From the NCBI GenBank assembly GCA_023105745.1, contig JALGQZ010000014.1, forward strand, positions 3,815,888 through 3,879,887: 64,000 nt of DNA, given 5' to 3'. Under the pieces are notes generated by a model. That model did not search any database. It was not told the origin of the DNA and was given only the letters and a program-made list of their open reading frames with translations. Each line of letters begins with the position of its first letter. The first letter of the stretch is position 1. Shown here one piece after another: positions 23,242 through 35,669 of this stretch. A program made the position numbers and the translations under genes. This DNA comes from Austropuccinia psidii (taxonomy: Eukaryota; Basidiomycota; Pucciniomycetes; Pucciniales; Sphaerophragmiaceae).

Positions 23242-24171
23242 ATGCCCCCAAGTGAAATTCACAGGGTTGTGGATGTCAATCAGATCAAATGCATTCACTT
23301 TGTCTGCATGGCAATTTTCTCTTCAACCAGATTACTCAGTGCCCTTGTCAAATTCAGACCATTCACAACAATGAGTGAAGTCAAGGTCAATCAATGGGAT
23401 GAATTATCACTATTCTTATTTCCCAAAGAAAAATTCACAGACCTTATTGCAACAAATGGTGAATTACTGTAGGTATTTATAATTTGCTATTGGTTGGCGC
23501 AAATGTAGCATGAAGAATGACCAATTTGGGATTTACCAAAGCCTCAGGAGAATTGAAGACACAAAATATTAATGGCAGAACAAAGGCACAGATCTTAGCT
23601 TGGTGGGTTGAATTATAGTCTAATCCTTACAATATGTTGGGGATAAATTATTTCAAAGTATGCAAACTTGATACAAGTCATTGGGGGTCCCCTCCTTTGA
23701 TCAAGTCAACTATGAAGCCAATATTTCTGCAAATCATGGGGCATTCAAGTTTGCTTTCACACTCACTTTCACCATGAACAGATTCAAAATTTGCCTCATG
23801 TTGATAAAGATGCATTGATCCATGCTTTGGGATGGTGGTTTCAAGCTGATAAGTGGACTGGCCAAATTCAAAAAGATGCATCAAAGTTTTGTACAGGGGG
23901 GAAATTGGTTTTCCCAAATGAGAACTTTTGGATTGACCTATCCAAATGTAATGGGCTCATTCAGGTTTGGTGGGCCAGTAGTAAGTTATCTCACTATACC
24001 AATCCAGCACAGGACAGCAAAAGCATGACCCTAGTGGGGATGTCTGCGCAATTCTCAAGGAGGTTAGCAAGAACAATGTGGCACAAAAGTCACAGCTATT
24101 ATGAGATTGGCAAGGGAGCAGGCTATCACATCAGGGATGGTAATACAATTTCATCCCAATTAGAGGAATGA
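23242..24171 (+). pseudogene. Decayed Tet-like 2OG-Fe(II) oxygenase
   Basis: Three frames read as one protein. 23242-23472 holds the N-terminal part (VNQWDELSLFLFPKEKF). About 23485-23790 reads FAIGWRKCSMKNDQFGIYQ and VPSFDQVNYEANISANHG with four in-frame stops. 23791-24171 holds the catalytic core with PHVDKDA (HxD iron ligands), GGKLVFPNENFWIDL and the later His in SHYT, then MSAQFSRRLAR. This layout matches the rust-expanded Tet-like 2OG-Fe(II) oxygenase family, whose members oxidise methylpyrimidines or related substrates. Frame breaks near 23472 and 23785 plus the stops mean it is inactive. Basidiomycete members are often transposon-associated. I base the family call on motif recall, not a search. 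Confidence 0.6.
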
Positions 24172-24489
24172 GGGGATTTGGATGTGGCAGGGAGTTAGAG
24201 GGTGTGGTAATGAACAGTACAGTATACACCTGGTTTTGATGGGTTTGCGCTGTGGAGATCTAGTGGCTCCAATGACAAAGGGGTGAAATGGCTCATGTAT
24301 GGTGTCATGCAACCGTAAATGGGCATATAATGAGGTCATTAAGGCTATTCTCACTTTTTTTGTCAATAATGGGACCAGTTGGTCATCCCCATAATTGGTA
24401 GTTACCCCCAATGATGCTTGTATGCTTCATGGTCATAAATAGGGCCTGCAATTCATGCAGGGATTTGGAGGCATTTGCATTCCCAGTAT

Positions 24490-24725
24490 CCCGGTCCTTC
24501 ACATGCAAATCCTTATGCTTGTACTGGTTCCTTGTGCTTGTACAGGATACGGAGGCTTCACATACAGATTCTTAAGCCAGTGCAGGCTCCCAATGCTTCT
24601 CACACAAATCCTTAAGCCGCTGCAGGCTCCCAACGCTACACACGCAAATCCTTAAGCCGCTGCAGGCTCCCAACGCTTCACACGCAAATTCTTATGCTGG
24701 TGCAGGCTCCCATTGCTTCACATAG
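24490..24725 (+). repeat. 40-bp minisatellite
   Basis: Tandem units of 40 bases with core CTTAAGCCGCTGCAGGCTCC begin near 24607 and 24647. More diverged copies lie on both sides, about five to six in all. The tract is GC-rich in an AT-rich setting. The open frame across it is a by-product. Confidence 0.7.
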
Positions 24726-25591
24726 TTCCTCACACAACTAAGATTAATAGCATGTGAACATAGGAAAGGCAATGACTCATGAATCTTTGGTGGATTTCTC
24801 ATATGCAAGGAACCCCCGGTTTGTTACAGTTAAGATCTCATACAGTTTGGAACCATGGAAGCAGAGAATGTAGGAGGCAGTAATGGTGACTATTTGCACA
24901 TTTTCTGAAAAAAAAGTTTTCACAAGGAAATACTGACCAAAGAAATTGGTGGGTCACTTACACAAATTATTAGCACACAATAGATGATTTGCACAATTGG
25001 CAATAAAGTAAATATCACAGGAAAAATGAATATAACAAAAATGGAAAAAATTGTGTATTTATTACAACTAACATATTCAAAAGAGTGTATTACAAAAGCA
25101 AATAAGTGAAAATAATGCAATTTGTATTTTTATTTCTTCTTCAAGGAATCTTGAGGCTATCCTGGTGATGTCCTCCTTTGGATAAGCCTCCAATGCCTGC
25201 CCAAGGAGGGAGTTTAGTTCCTCCCGGAATTCCTGGTGCATCTCATTTCAATGAGTTGCATCCACAAAGGTAATAATGTGGAGCAATTGGAGATTCTCCA
25301 AGATTTGATTGATTGAGTCATGGGAAATGGCTTAAGGAATCATTAGGGTCGGTTGCAAGTCAGTAAATTCCTTCCAAGCCTCATCGTGGGAATGAGGGGA
25401 GCTTGGCGCCAGGGGGGAGGAGGCAGTTGGGATCTCCGGGTTATGAGTGGAGGGAGGTGGAGGGGGGAGCCAACAGGTTTATCGTCAATGATAATTACAG
25501 AGCAGGGAGTAGCGGGACAAGCTGGAGATGGTCAAAGGAGGGGTGAGAGAAAGTTGGTAAGAGTAAAAGAGTAGTTGGGACTTAACAAAAG
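24726..25591. other. No gene; G-rich patch before E3
   Basis: Nothing coding is recognised. A strongly G-rich patch lies at about 25390-25470, with several runs of three to six G on the plus strand, just outside the left end of E3. ORFs over it are low-complexity. Confidence 0.4.
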
Positions 25592-27495
25592 GTTCCTCTG
25601 TCAATTGTGTTGTGGGATGAATAATAGAAAGTACCTTGAGGGGGAAATTATTGGTGAGTATGTTTTGAATTTCAGAATTAGCCAATAACCATGGGTGCTA
25701 ATGTGTATTAGCTGCCCCTCTAAATATACTGAAAAAGATACCCTTTTGATGAGATCACAAATCAATTATTTAGTTTTGTGGCTTTTCAATTAGGGAATTT
25801 TCTTCAGCAGTCTCTATCAGTCTGTCAATAAAAGATCACTATGATAATAATGGTAATAGTTAATATTTGTTTAGCAATTGGGGTTTTCTTCACTTCTTGT
25901 TATTGATTATAGTTCTTTTTGATTAATTCTTCTAGGATTCCTTCTTTCAAGACTTGATATATTTAAAGAATATTTTTTATCAAGATAACTATTAGTATGA
26001 ATAATAATCTTGATAGCTAATTAATACTTTTAAAGGTGATCTAATAATACTATCAATATAGCTATAATAATTCAAGTGTAAGATAATTTCATAGTGGTGG
26101 TTTTGTTTAATATAAGGGTAAGATACAAATAATATAATATTAATATAGTACTATTAGGATCAATATAAATATAATCTAATATACCTAAAAAGGTTTATGA
26201 TATAAGGTATAAGGGTGAGATGATATCTCTTCTATAAATAAGGGTTATTGATAAATTAGATAAGATCACTAATGATAATATCTTCAAACAATACTTCAAC
26301 ACTACTACTATAATGGTAAGACTATTGAATAATATTAAGCTCATTGATTAGATAATCATAAAGAATACTATAAGATACTGAGCCTTGCTAATCATCTTTC
26401 ATCAATATAAATACCAGATTATCCTACTAGAGAAGAGATGCATTTATCCTCACAGTTATTGTCTGAATTGGAAGCATGGGGGGGAAACAGGGAGATAGGC
26501 GCTTTATTTATACCTTTTGGACCCTCCATAAAGCCTTCCAGAAGCAAGGGACTCAGAAAAAGTTCCACCTTGAGACATTTTTACTGTTGGGTAAATTAAG
26601 AATGGTGTCATTGGATAAGGATATTGAACCATATGTTTGGTTGATTTCACCATTCTGAACCTTATTATTGTCAGTGCACAGCCTTGAGACATTTTTGATA
26701 GTGGTTAACTTTGGAATGGTGTCATTTGTTAAGGATATTGCACCATACCCTTTGAATTATACTGATAGTTAAGCTAAGCTTTATTCTTATTATGCCCAGT
26801 CTTGAGACATTTTTTCTAGTGGTTAAGTTTGGAATGGTGTCATTTGATCCAGATATTGCACCATATGTTTGGTTGATTGCACATTTTTTAAAACTGTATT
26901 CATATCTCTACTAACCTTATTTTTCTTCTTCAAAGCCTTGATCTGTATTTAGTTTAGTATTTTTCTATGTAAAATCTAATTTTTAAAAATACCTGTAAGG
27001 CTTGGTAATGGGAGTTTAAGTGGGGATTGAGTAATGTAACACTATTTTAACTTATATGTAAGTGTTTTTTATGTCAAGACATGTAACACATGATGTTGTA
27101 AGAGTGATGGTATCACTTATTTAATGTTGCACATGTTTATTAATATTGAATATTTAAACAAGCTGAATTATCTTTAAGCATATTCTTGTACCTAGTATAG
27201 AGTGTATAGTATCATTTCTCTTCTTTAACCCATGATATCTAGAGAATTATTCATATTATGGGGTTGAGGCAATATGTGACTATAGGTAAAATTTGATGTA
27301 GATTGCAGTGAAATATATATTTTTGTTATTTGAATAGAATTTTATTCCTTTTCCTTGCAATTCTTTACTTTTATCTTTCACTTTTTATCTTTCTTTTCTT
27401 CTTATATATATATATTATTCTTATTATTATTAATTAAAGCTTTAGCTTTTACATTGTGGATTTGAACCTTGGAAGAGCTTGTATGGAATGCCACA
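25592..27495 (-). repeat. E3 3' LTR (left copy)
   Basis: Aligns with 51453-52555 and 61679-62649 along its length, for example the shared CAAATCAATTATTTAGTTTT. On the minus strand it starts TGTGGCATTCC at 27495, next to a polypurine tract. The left boundary near 25592 is approximate because the first 20-30 bases have diverged from TGTGGGAACTCC at 51453. Confidence 0.8.
26568..26940 (-). repeat. Tandem repeats inside the E3 LTR
   Basis: Units of about 114-135 bases begin CCTTGAGACATTTTT near 26568, 26682 and 26800, with a truncated start at 26935. Each contains AATGGTGTCATTTG and ATATTGCACCATA, which can pair as ATGGTG/CACCAT. The right LTR has matching units at about 52430, 52542, 61809, 61945 and 62085, so it carries one more unit. 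Confidence 0.65.
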
Positions 27496-27506
27496 TCCCC
27501 CTCTCC
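27496..27506 (-). other. E3 polypurine tract
   Basis: The minus strand reads GGAGAGGGGGA directly before the LTR start TGTGGCATTCC. This is the expected plus-strand primer position. Confidence 0.75.
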
Positions 27507-27653
27507 AATTAATGCTGTCCCCAGCATTCAAGGTGATATTCCACTTTTTTTCAAAAAACAATCAAACATTTCCCCCTTTTTTGGATAAAGCTATTTTTAT
27601 TCATCAAAGTCCTCTTCATCTTCAACTTCCTCTTCTCCTTCTTCTTCTTCCTC

Positions 27654-27885
27654 TCAGTCCAACTCTTGTCCTCTTGGATAGAACTTCTTGCTTTGACTGC
27701 CTGAAAACCTTCTTGCTAGCTTTGTACCATCTAATTCTTCCAGCCCATATGGAGCATTGTTGATTTGTCTCACAATTATATAGGGTCCATCCCATCTATT
27801 ATTGAGAAATAATCCCCATTGTGACTCTAATGCTTTATTGTATACAAGAACAATCTCACCTAGATGAATTGGCTTTCTTATTTGA
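27654..27885 (-). pseudogene. pol: E3 integrase C-terminal end (downstream of E2 insertion)
   Basis: The minus-strand frame from 27885 reads RKPIHLGEIVLVYNKALE, then WDGPYIIVRQINNAPYGL, ending at a TGA at 27654-27656. This is the integrase C-terminal beta domain of gypsy elements. Its upstream part lies at 37983 and above, ending KYWDRKLAHQ. The E2 target duplication TTTGA separates the two, and the frame joins across it. No chromodomain follows, only a Glu-rich tail in another frame. Confidence 0.75.
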
Positions 27886-29721
27886 TGTAAGGTGTGGATA
27901 TGAAACTTTGATTAAAAATCAAGTACTTTTCCTGTCCTCAAAATTTGTATAAGGTAAAATTCAGTTAAAAATAGTATGAAATATTATTTTTAAGAGAAAA
28001 CACGCCAATTTTATTGCTTATAACTTTATTAGTATAAAACAATAATATAAAAATTTATTGTTTTACCAACAATAAAGATTTATCCAAAAAATACTCTACA
28101 AGAGATATTTTAAGGCTACAAAAGAAATTTCTTCAAGAGCAATTTCAATTGGAATTAATTGAGCAAAGAACTGCAAGCAATTAATTAAAGAACAAAGTCT
28201 TTAAAAAGAATATTAAAGAGAAAACACGCCCAAAAGTGACCAGAGTGAATTTGGAAACAAAGTGACAAAGTTAACAGTGATGAAAGATGCTTTAATTCAC
28301 TTTTGGGGTGGTTCAGGGGTAAAAATGATTATAAGAGTTACAAACAATGATTATAATGATTTTTTCACGTGGTTAAAAGGATTAAAATGATTTAAAAGTG
28401 GTGGTTGGAATCTTTGATTGATTGGTTTAACAGTTTTAAACTAATTAATAAAAGGAAAAGATTCTAACATGAAGAGAAAAGTGGGGCAAAGAAGACATTC
28501 TTTTATAGCCATCAATTCTCTTACTCCAAAAGTAAAATTTACTCTTGTCAGTCGTGAAAAACAGTCTGACAACAGAAAAGCCAATTATGGCATCATTGAA
28601 CCCTGGTTTAGACCAAAAAGGGCTGGTTTAAGCCATTTTTAGCCATTTTTAGCCATTTTAGACCCTTAAATCAGCCATTACTATAGCAATACCAGGCCTA
28701 GAGCCTTCAAAACACGTCAGAATGTGTGTCAGAGGCGTAGAAACCAGGTAAAACTGTTTTTATTATGATTGTTTTATCTTAAGGGTAGTTTTACCTTCTT
28801 GGCAACAGCTAAAACTACCCCAGTTGGTATCAAAACCTCATCATCAATTGAGTCCACAGACCCTGTAACTCAATTCCAGGCCAAAAGTGATGAACTTTTG
28901 CGTGAATTTTGACATCCCACGCCTGTCAGCAAGGATTTTGGGGGTCTAGCTCCCCCTTAGAGCTGGAGTTCCTTTTCCCCCCCCAAATTTAATCTTTCCA
29001 ATTTATTTTTCCTTTAATTCCTCATCATGTATTATACTTATAATTTACATATGTAATTCAATTCAATTGTACAGTACAATACAGTAATAATTGATACCTC
29101 ATATGTAAATCAAAGTTCACTTATGTAATACACGCGCACATTTTGACATTTCAATTGAATTCAATTGAAAATACTTCAATTCCTCATAACTTCTAAACTA
29201 AACACAACACCTCAATTTTAACACAAAAATTGATGGTTAACACCACATGTGGTGTGAATTAAATTAAGGTTTTGAGGATTTTCAACTTTTGTATTGAAAA
29301 TACTAAAAACTTAATTTAAGCTTATTTAGAGTTGAGTTACAAGAATTTCACTCAGAGGTGACCCCACCTGATTTTTTATGAGGGATCCAATGGTGAAATA
29401 AAATTTATATGTTTATTTATTGGATAAAAAGTTATAATAAATTTTATTTAACTTTTTTCCAAATTTATTTATTTTTTCACAATTTTGTTAAAATTTCATT
29501 TTTACTTAAATTTTTCAAGTATAAATGTAATTTTATATTTACAAAATTTAAAGTAATTTTATTTTCAAATTATAATTAATTTTTTATTTTTAATATAATT
29601 TTATATTTATATTTTTTATTTTTATTTTAATAATATAAATAAATTTATTTTATTTATATTAATATGTTATTTTTTATATTTGTGGTCTTTTGGGTATATG
29701 AAATTACCTCTAAGGCTCACA
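27886..29721 (-). repeat. E2 3' LTR
   Basis: 1836 bases, nearly identical to 36143-37977. It contains ACATGTGGTG and TTCAATTGAATTCAATTGAA palindromes, a triple GCCATTTTTAGCC run, and a run of eight C against seven in the other copy. Confidence 0.96.
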
Positions 29722-29741
29722 TTCCCTCCCCCTAAAAAAGA
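29722..29741 (-). other. E2 polypurine tract
   Basis: The minus strand reads TTTTTTAGGGGGAGGGAA immediately before TGTGAGCC. It begins three bases after the Gag-Pol stop codon. Confidence 0.75.
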
Positions 29742-29744
29742 ATA

Positions 29745-32700
29745 TTACTTTGTAATATTGGTGTTTCTAGTGTGTCTGAATCTCCTCAGGAGTTTGGTGG
29801 CTTCTGGTATATCTTTCTCTTCTAACCATTCATCTTCACAAGTTGGGTCACTGTACCTAACAAGGTATTCCCTTACTTTCTTGGTTCTTAATTTCCTTTC
29901 TTTAAGAACTTTGGTTATTTTCTTAGTACCAGATGTCTCAATAGGAGCTATAACTTGGGGAATCTTATTCCTCAAGGGAAATTTCTCAGCATCACTAGAT
30001 TTGTATGGCTTTATCAAGCTTACTGGAAATGTAGGGTGCTTATTGCTAAGTTCTTCAGATAACTCTACTTCAACAGCATTTTCTCCATGGAGGGCCTTAA
30101 TCACAAAAGGTCCTGCAAAGGAGTCTTTTAACTTTTTACATCCTTTGATGTTATTGAAGTTAGTGGTGGATACAAGAACTAGGTCCCCCACTTTGAAATC
30201 TGGAGTTGCATGAGATTTATCCCATTTGTCTTTAGCATATGCAAAAGAGTCCTCCATGCATCTCACTGCATGCTTTCTAGCTTTGTCTAGCATTCCTTTG
30301 AAGCTAGCAGCTGTGGGATGTATTTCAATTAAGTCTTTCCTCAAGGAATCTTGGGGTAACTTGGGGTTCCATCCTTTTTCTAGAATAGCAGGAGTCTGAT
30401 TGGTACTGGAATGGATTGATGTTTTATATGCTAATTCCAGTGCTGGTAACAGAGTACACCAATCATGGGTAAATCCATCACAATCTTTGAATTCAAGGCC
30501 ATATGCACAAAATCTTCTCACCATGTCCTCTAAGGTTTGGATCATTCTTTCAGCCAGACCATCAGTTTGTGGGTGGTAGGCTGTAGAGAAAGACAGTTTT
30601 GTGCCAAATAATTGGTGAAGATTTGTCCATAGAGCTGAAGTGAATTTGGGATCTCTATCACTGATGATATTTGTAAATATCCCAGTCCATGACACTACTC
30701 TATTCCATATCAGAAGAGCTGTATCCATGGCTGTATCATCTTTGTGACATGGTAAAAAGATTGGAGTTTTACTGAATCTGTCCACAATTACTAGGCAAGC
30801 ATTATAGCTCCTGTCACCTCCTGGTGGTAGGCCAGTTACCCAATCCATATGGACAATTTCCCAAGGTCTGTTTGGTTCTTGGATTTTCATCATATTTCCA
30901 AGTCTTTTGCCAGTGGATTTATTTGCCTTTTGGCATCTGTCACAGGTTTTGCAATATTCTGCAACATCTTTTTGCCACATTGGCCACCATATGCAGGTCT
31001 TTACTTTCTCTCTTGTTCTGTCCTCAGAAAGATGTCCTGAAAAGGGACTATCATGGCATTCTTTCAGTACAAGATTGATTAATGACCTGTCTACAACTGT
31101 CATGACACATGTGTGCTTGGTTCTGTGGTAAATTATACCATCCAGTAGGTGAAATCTCCCTTCATTATAAGATTTTCTCCATACTTCATCCAAGGCATGT
31201 ATTAGAGAGTTGTCTTTACAGTCTTTGTTAAGTAATTGGCATAAGATGCTACAATTCTTATCTTGAGTGTAACTATTTCTGACTTCTTCAAAGAAGGTGG
31301 TGTTCAAGTCTGTAACACTTATTCCTTCTATTGGAATTTGTGGTGAAGCTTCTTCTGGAACATAAGCAGGATTATCAATGTTATTTGGTAATGGCCATCT
31401 GCTTAGTCCATCTGCATTCTTATGAATATTCCCATCCTTATGAACAATAGTCATATTGCCTCTGTATTCTTGTATGGCTATTTGCCATCTGAGCATGTGT
31501 CTGTTAGGTGTTTTCATGTTCAAAAGTGATTTCACAGCTGTACAATCTGTTATTACTTCAAAAACACATCCCTCTAAGAAATAGTTCAATTTCTCTAAGG
31601 CCCAGACAAGGAATAGACATTCCATTTGACTTGCTCCATATCTGGCTTCAGTTGGTTTGATTTGCCTGGATATGAAACATATTGGTCCTTCTACAGGTTT
31701 GTCATTTATGATCTGAACTTGGTGAAGTGCAGCACCTAGTCCATCCCCTGATGCATCAATATACAGTTTGAAAGGCAATTTAAAGTCTGGCATCAGTAAG
31801 AGTGGAGCAGTGGTCAATGCTTCTCTTAGAGACTCAAAAGCTTTGACTCTGTCAACAGTCATCTCAAATACTGTGTCTTTGTCACACAACTTATAAAGTG
31901 GTCTTGATATGGATGCAAAGTCTTTAATGTGTTGCCTGTAATATCCTGCAAAACCTAAGAATGACTGAATGTCCTTCTTATTCTGAGGCATGGGTTTTAA
32001 CAATACTGCTGCAACTTTGTTTTTATCAATTCCAAGGGACAAACCAGATACAACATGTCCTAGTGCCTTAAGTTCTTTAAATCCAAAATGACATTTCTTC
32101 AAGGAGATTTTCATGTTTACTGATTGGATTTTTGTCAAAACTCTTGATAATCTGTACATGTGCTCCTCCCAAGTCTTTGAACAGATAATAATGTCATCAA
32201 TGTAAATGATTAACCATCCCTCTGAGAGTTCTTCAGGGAAGATTTCATTCATCATTCTTTGGAAGTGTGAAGGTGCATTTTTGATACCAAAGGGCATCCT
32301 TAAGTATTCATACACTCCACAATGAACAATAATTCTCAAGTATTTTCTTGCTCTTGGTGTTACTACATTTTGATGGAATCCTTTAAGGGCATCCATAGTG
32401 GTTATATACACTGCTTGAGATATTTGAGTAAGGGCAATTTGGATTTTTGGTATTGGGTATCTGTCTGGAACAGTGTAAGTGTTCAGAGCTCTAAAGTCCC
32501 CAACCATTCTGGATTTTCCATTATGCCACGCCACTATGACTGGTGTAGTTATTTCTACTTCCTCATTGTGGCCTACTTTTCTTATTACACCAAGGTCTAG
32601 AAGTTCTTTGATATGAATTTCTAGAGCTTCTCTTGATTTTGGACTTGCTGGATAAGCAGGTCTTCTTAAGAGTGGTGGATAAAGTCTCTCAATGTTAAGA

Positions 32701-35669
32701 ATGATGTCAACTTCATGACCAATAATTGCTCCCAGGGGTTCTTTGTCTGTAGCAAATGCTCCTCTGTGGTCATACAAAAGGGAAGAAAGTTCATTTTCTT
32801 GCTTATCAGTCAGATGAAGGCTTATTTCAGCCTCATTTAACTGTTCAGACTTGAATTTCTCTAACTCTAAGTTGACTGGTGATACTTTGTTTACTGTAAT
32901 TTGTCTTTTAAAGGGTAAAAAGGCAAATTTCTGGCGCTTATTGTCTCCAATTGTAAAGTATCTGTCTTTGTTATTATGTAAATCTATCCCATACATGATC
33001 AAATAGTCATTTCCCAATATAAAATGGGTACTAGAGCAATTTTCCATAACAACAAATTCAACTGTGATCCTTAAATTCCCATTTATGTGTGGGAATATGA
33101 CATTGGTCTCAAAGATTCCTAATGCTTTCATTGGGTTACTTGCACTGTTGAATTTTATACCATCAATTGGTAACAATTGGTCTTCAAAATTTGGTACACA
33201 AGTCTTAAGAAAAGATTTTCCAACACAAGAGCAGAAGGCTCCTGGGTCAAGCAAAAGTTTGGTGGGTTTGTTGTCAATCACCACTTCTGTTATACAGGAG
33301 TTACCAGCTGTATAACCTTTTCCTCTGTTTGGTTTTGTCTTCATAAGTTGTGCATCTTGAACTTTTGATATATCAACTTGACCATTGCTTAATTGTGGTA
33401 AGTGGGAATAAGATTCCATGATGTCAAAAGTGGCATTGATATTTTCTATATCTTTTGAAGATTCAGAGAATATGGATGACTTATCATCTGAATTGTCTTC
33501 AATTATGTCTTCCTTTTCAACATCTGGTTCTTTTTCAATGTCAATTTCATTGATTTTCCCCCTTTTTGGACATGTATTGGCTAAATGGGTGGTGCTTTGG
33601 CAAATATGGCATTTTCTGACTGTATCTGCAGATTTATATTTAATATTACTAGAATTTTCTTTGGGGTTTTTGTCCACAGAATCTTTCCAAGGTGTATTAA
33701 ACCTTGTTTTAAGATTCACCCTACTAGAACCAATTTTGGTTCTGGTGGTTACTTCTTCTAGTATATTGATAATATCCTCTGCTGAAGATTGTTCAGTAGT
33801 CCTGCTTTTGACAGCATGCTCTAAGTCACCTCCACATTGTCTCAGAATTTTTCTATGGATCATAAATTCTGACATGTCAGGATATAATGCTGTTAATCTG
33901 TCCTTTTGTTGGCAAAACCATGGTAAAGCTTTGTCTTTATCAGCATTAAATTTGGCAGATTCAAAGGCTGTTTCAACTTTAAACCTCCAAGCATCATTTG
34001 CCCATTTGTTGATGATTTGGGTTTTCCACCAAGTCCAACTCTGGTGTCCATGTGCTTGTCTTATTTTGATGTACCATCTGTGAGCTGATCTGGTAAACAA
34101 GGTGTTAAACCTGGCTGTTACCAATCTGTCTGGTAATTCAAAATCCTCTTTGATCATGTCAATACCTCTAATGAATTCCATATGGTCATACTCTCCTTCA
34201 CCACTGAAGTGAGGCCATTCTTTAAGTTTTGGAACTTCTTTCAAGAGTGCTTGGCCCATTGATGGTTCCAAGTTATGAAAAGAAGTGGATAATTCATTTT
34301 TTAATTGTGAATTATCAGGATCCAATACTTGTGGATTTGAAATTCTTGTGCCCTCATTTTGATTTAGAGGTGTAGACATTCTTGGTAAGGTGTTCAGTAA
34401 TTGTTCAATGTCATTCATTTTACTGTTGCTACACCTTTGGGAATTTCTGTATTCATGTTGGAAGCTTTGTATTAAATTTATTACTTCAATTTTATACATT
34501 TCTTCTTTATGTGTCAGTTCTTGCCATAACTCTGTCTGTCTTGTATTATCAGCAGTGACTTGATTCAATTTCATTGATAATTTTGATACTTCTTCTTGTG
34601 AAGCATCAAAACACTTTTTCAAGGCAATGGTATATGTCTTTACTTCAGTAAATGAATTTGAAATGTCATCAAGGACTTTCTTGTTATCTGTCTTGATAAT
34701 ATTTATGGCTTGTTTAATTCTTGTTTCAATTATGTCATCAATATTGAATTTAGAATATTTATCTGTTAATTCGTTAATAATGGCAGATTGTTCATTTATT
34801 TTATTGTTAGAAGAATTATCATTATTGGAATTTTTAATTGTTCTCAAAACTTTCTCAAAACACATAAGTGTTTCATTAATTTGGCACAGACTCAGGTTGT
34901 TTGTTTTAATGTTGTTACAAATGGTGTCATTTTTATCAGAAAGATGTTTTTTCACGTCATTTATAGCAATATACAACTCTGGGATGGAATCAAATATGTC
35001 AGAAATCATTTCTGGAACCTTAATCTGGCTTCCTCCTTCTTCTGTAATTCCATCATGGTTCTGGCCATCTGAAATACATTTTCCATGGCATCCTGCTGAA
35101 TCTTTGGGATTCTGTAGCCCTGGCTGTAAGGTTTTGGGGCTGGTGCCTTCCCTTTGCCCTTGTTTGGAGTTTGTGGCTGCTTTTTCACGTTGGAATTGCT
35201 GCTGCTGGCCACTGGGGCTGTTTTTGGCACTGGTTTGGCTGGTGGAGGGTTGTTTTTCCTCCATTCTAGTGTCAAAAGCATCATGTTTTTCTTCTCCATC
35301 AATGGATGCCATCCATTGAGCAATTTGCAAGTGTTGGGATGGCCCAAGAATTTTCTTACTGTCAGGTAAGAATTCATGCAATTCTTCCACAGGTCTGCAA
35401 GGATCTGGTACTCCTTGAATTGGAGTGCATTGTTGTATGCACTGTGGCTGGCTTTGTATATGTCCACAGAGGCTTGTTGTGGCGGTGTCAGCTCTTTTTG
35501 AAGGTAAAATGGTATTATCAGCTTCAGAATGACCCAATTTAGTTGTTTGGAAGTCATCAACTGACCCTTTTCCTTCTGTACCTGGTTGGCCTCTGCCATA
35601 ATCACGTCTATTACCTTTTTGGGAGCTGCTTGAGGGGTTGTAGCTGGCTCCTGACCTGGTTGAAGGCAT
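29745..35669 (-). CDS. gag-pol: E2 Gag-Pol polyprotein, 1974 residues, intact frame
   Basis: A single open frame starting MPSTRSG. In order: a low-complexity N-terminus overlapping ORFx; helical segments; a capsid-like block near residues 480-660 ([15 protein letters not shown]); zinc knuckle [14 protein letters not shown] (687-700); retropepsin site at 808-810, here D-P-G instead of DSG/DTG; RT with YIDD at 1156-1159; RNase H ([10 protein letters not shown], about 1300); integrase with an H-H-C-C zinc region (about 1540-1575) and catalytic D1609, D1671, E1707 (35-residue D-E spacing); and a chromodomain-like end near 1915-1965 ([17 protein letters not shown]). Gag assembles the particle, while Pol copies and integrates the element. 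Gag and Pol are fused with no frameshift. The start codon lies inside the predicted second ORFx intron, so this protein would come from unspliced RNA. Confidence 0.93.
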   Translation of the reverse strand: MPSTRSGASYNPSSSSQKGNRRDYGRGQPGTEGKGSVDDFQTTKLGHSEADNTILPSKRADTATTSLCGHIQSQPQCIQQCTPIQGVPDPCRPVEELHEFLPDSKKILGPSQHLQIAQWMASIDGEEKHDAFDTRMEEKQPSTSQTSAKNSPSGQQQQFQREKAATNSKQGQREGTSPKTLQPGLQNPKDSAGCHGKCISDGQNHDGITEEGGSQIKVPEMISDIFDSIPELYIAINDVKKHLSDKNDTICNNIKTNNLSLCQINETLMCFEKVLRTIKNSNNDNSSNNKINEQSAIINELTDKYSKFNIDDIIETRIKQAINIIKTDNKKVLDDISNSFTEVKTYTIALKKCFDASQEEVSKLSMKLNQVTADNTRQTELWQELTHKEEMYKIEVINLIQSFQHEYRNSQRCSNSKMNDIEQLLNTLPRMSTPLNQNEGTRISNPQVLDPDNSQLKNELSTSFHNLEPSMGQALLKEVPKLKEWPHFSGEGEYDHMEFIRGIDMIKEDFELPDRLVTARFNTLFTRSAHRWYIKIRQAHGHQSWTWWKTQIINKWANDAWRFKVETAFESAKFNADKDKALPWFCQQKDRLTALYPDMSEFMIHRKILRQCGGDLEHAVKSRTTEQSSAEDIINILEEVTTRTKIGSSRVNLKTRFNTPWKDSVDKNPKENSSNIKYKSADTVRKCHICQSTTHLANTCPKRGKINEIDIEKEPDVEKEDIIEDNSDDKSSIFSESSKDIENINATFDIMESYSHLPQLSNGQVDISKVQDAQLMKTKPNRGKGYTAGNSCITEVVIDNKPTKLLLDPGAFCSCVGKSFLKTCVPNFEDQLLPIDGIKFNSASNPMKALGIFETNVIFPHINGNLRITVEFVVMENCSSTHFILGNDYLIMYGIDLHNNKDRYFTIGDNKRQKFAFLPFKRQITVNKVSPVNLELEKFKSEQLNEAEISLHLTDKQENELSSLLYDHRGAFATDKEPLGAIIGHEVDIILNIERLYPPLLRRPAYPASPKSREALEIHIKELLDLGVIRKVGHNEEVEITTPVIVAWHNGKSRMVGDFRALNTYTVPDRYPIPKIQIALTQISQAVYITTMDALKGFHQNVVTPRARKYLRIIVHCGVYEYLRMPFGIKNAPSHFQRMMNEIFPEELSEGWLIIYIDDIIICSKTWEEHMYRLSRVLTKIQSVNMKISLKKCHFGFKELKALGHVVSGLSLGIDKNKVAAVLLKPMPQNKKDIQSFLGFAGYYRQHIKDFASISRPLYKLCDKDTVFEMTVDRVKAFESLREALTTAPLLLMPDFKLPFKLYIDASGDGLGAALHQVQIINDKPVEGPICFISRQIKPTEARYGASQMECLFLVWALEKLNYFLEGCVFEVITDCTAVKSLLNMKTPNRHMLRWQIAIQEYRGNMTIVHKDGNIHKNADGLSRWPLPNNIDNPAYVPEEASPQIPIEGISVTDLNTTFFEEVRNSYTQDKNCSILCQLLNKDCKDNSLIHALDEVWRKSYNEGRFHLLDGIIYHRTKHTCVMTVVDRSLINLVLKECHDSPFSGHLSEDRTREKVKTCIWWPMWQKDVAEYCKTCDRCQKANKSTGKRLGNMMKIQEPNRPWEIVHMDWVTGLPPGGDRSYNACLVIVDRFSKTPIFLPCHKDDTAMDTALLIWNRVVSWTGIFTNIISDRDPKFTSALWTNLHQLFGTKLSFSTAYHPQTDGLAERMIQTLEDMVRRFCAYGLEFKDCDGFTHDWCTLLPALELAYKTSIHSSTNQTPAILEKGWNPKLPQDSLRKDLIEIHPTAASFKGMLDKARKHAVRCMEDSFAYAKDKWDKSHATPDFKVGDLVLVSTTNFNNIKGCKKLKDSFAGPFVIKALHGENAVEVELSEELSNKHPTFPVSLIKPYKSSDAEKFPLRNKIPQVIAPIETSGTKKITKVLKERKLRTKKVREYLVRYSDPTCEDEWLEEKDIPEATKLLRRFRHTRNTNITK

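Noticed and set aside
29680..30213. 177-codon plus-strand ORF over the E2 pol end
   Set aside because: Antisense to the integrase C-terminus and chromodomain, which are unmistakable on the minus strand.
34627..35319. 230-codon plus-strand ORF antisense to E2 gag, with an equal-length counterpart in E4 (55184-55876, minus)
   Set aside because: It lies exactly opposite the gag coiled-coil and ORFx. Its Leu/Ser/Ile-rich text is the mirror of Lys/Glu/Asn codons, and E2 and E4 are simply close relatives. E1 has no counterpart.
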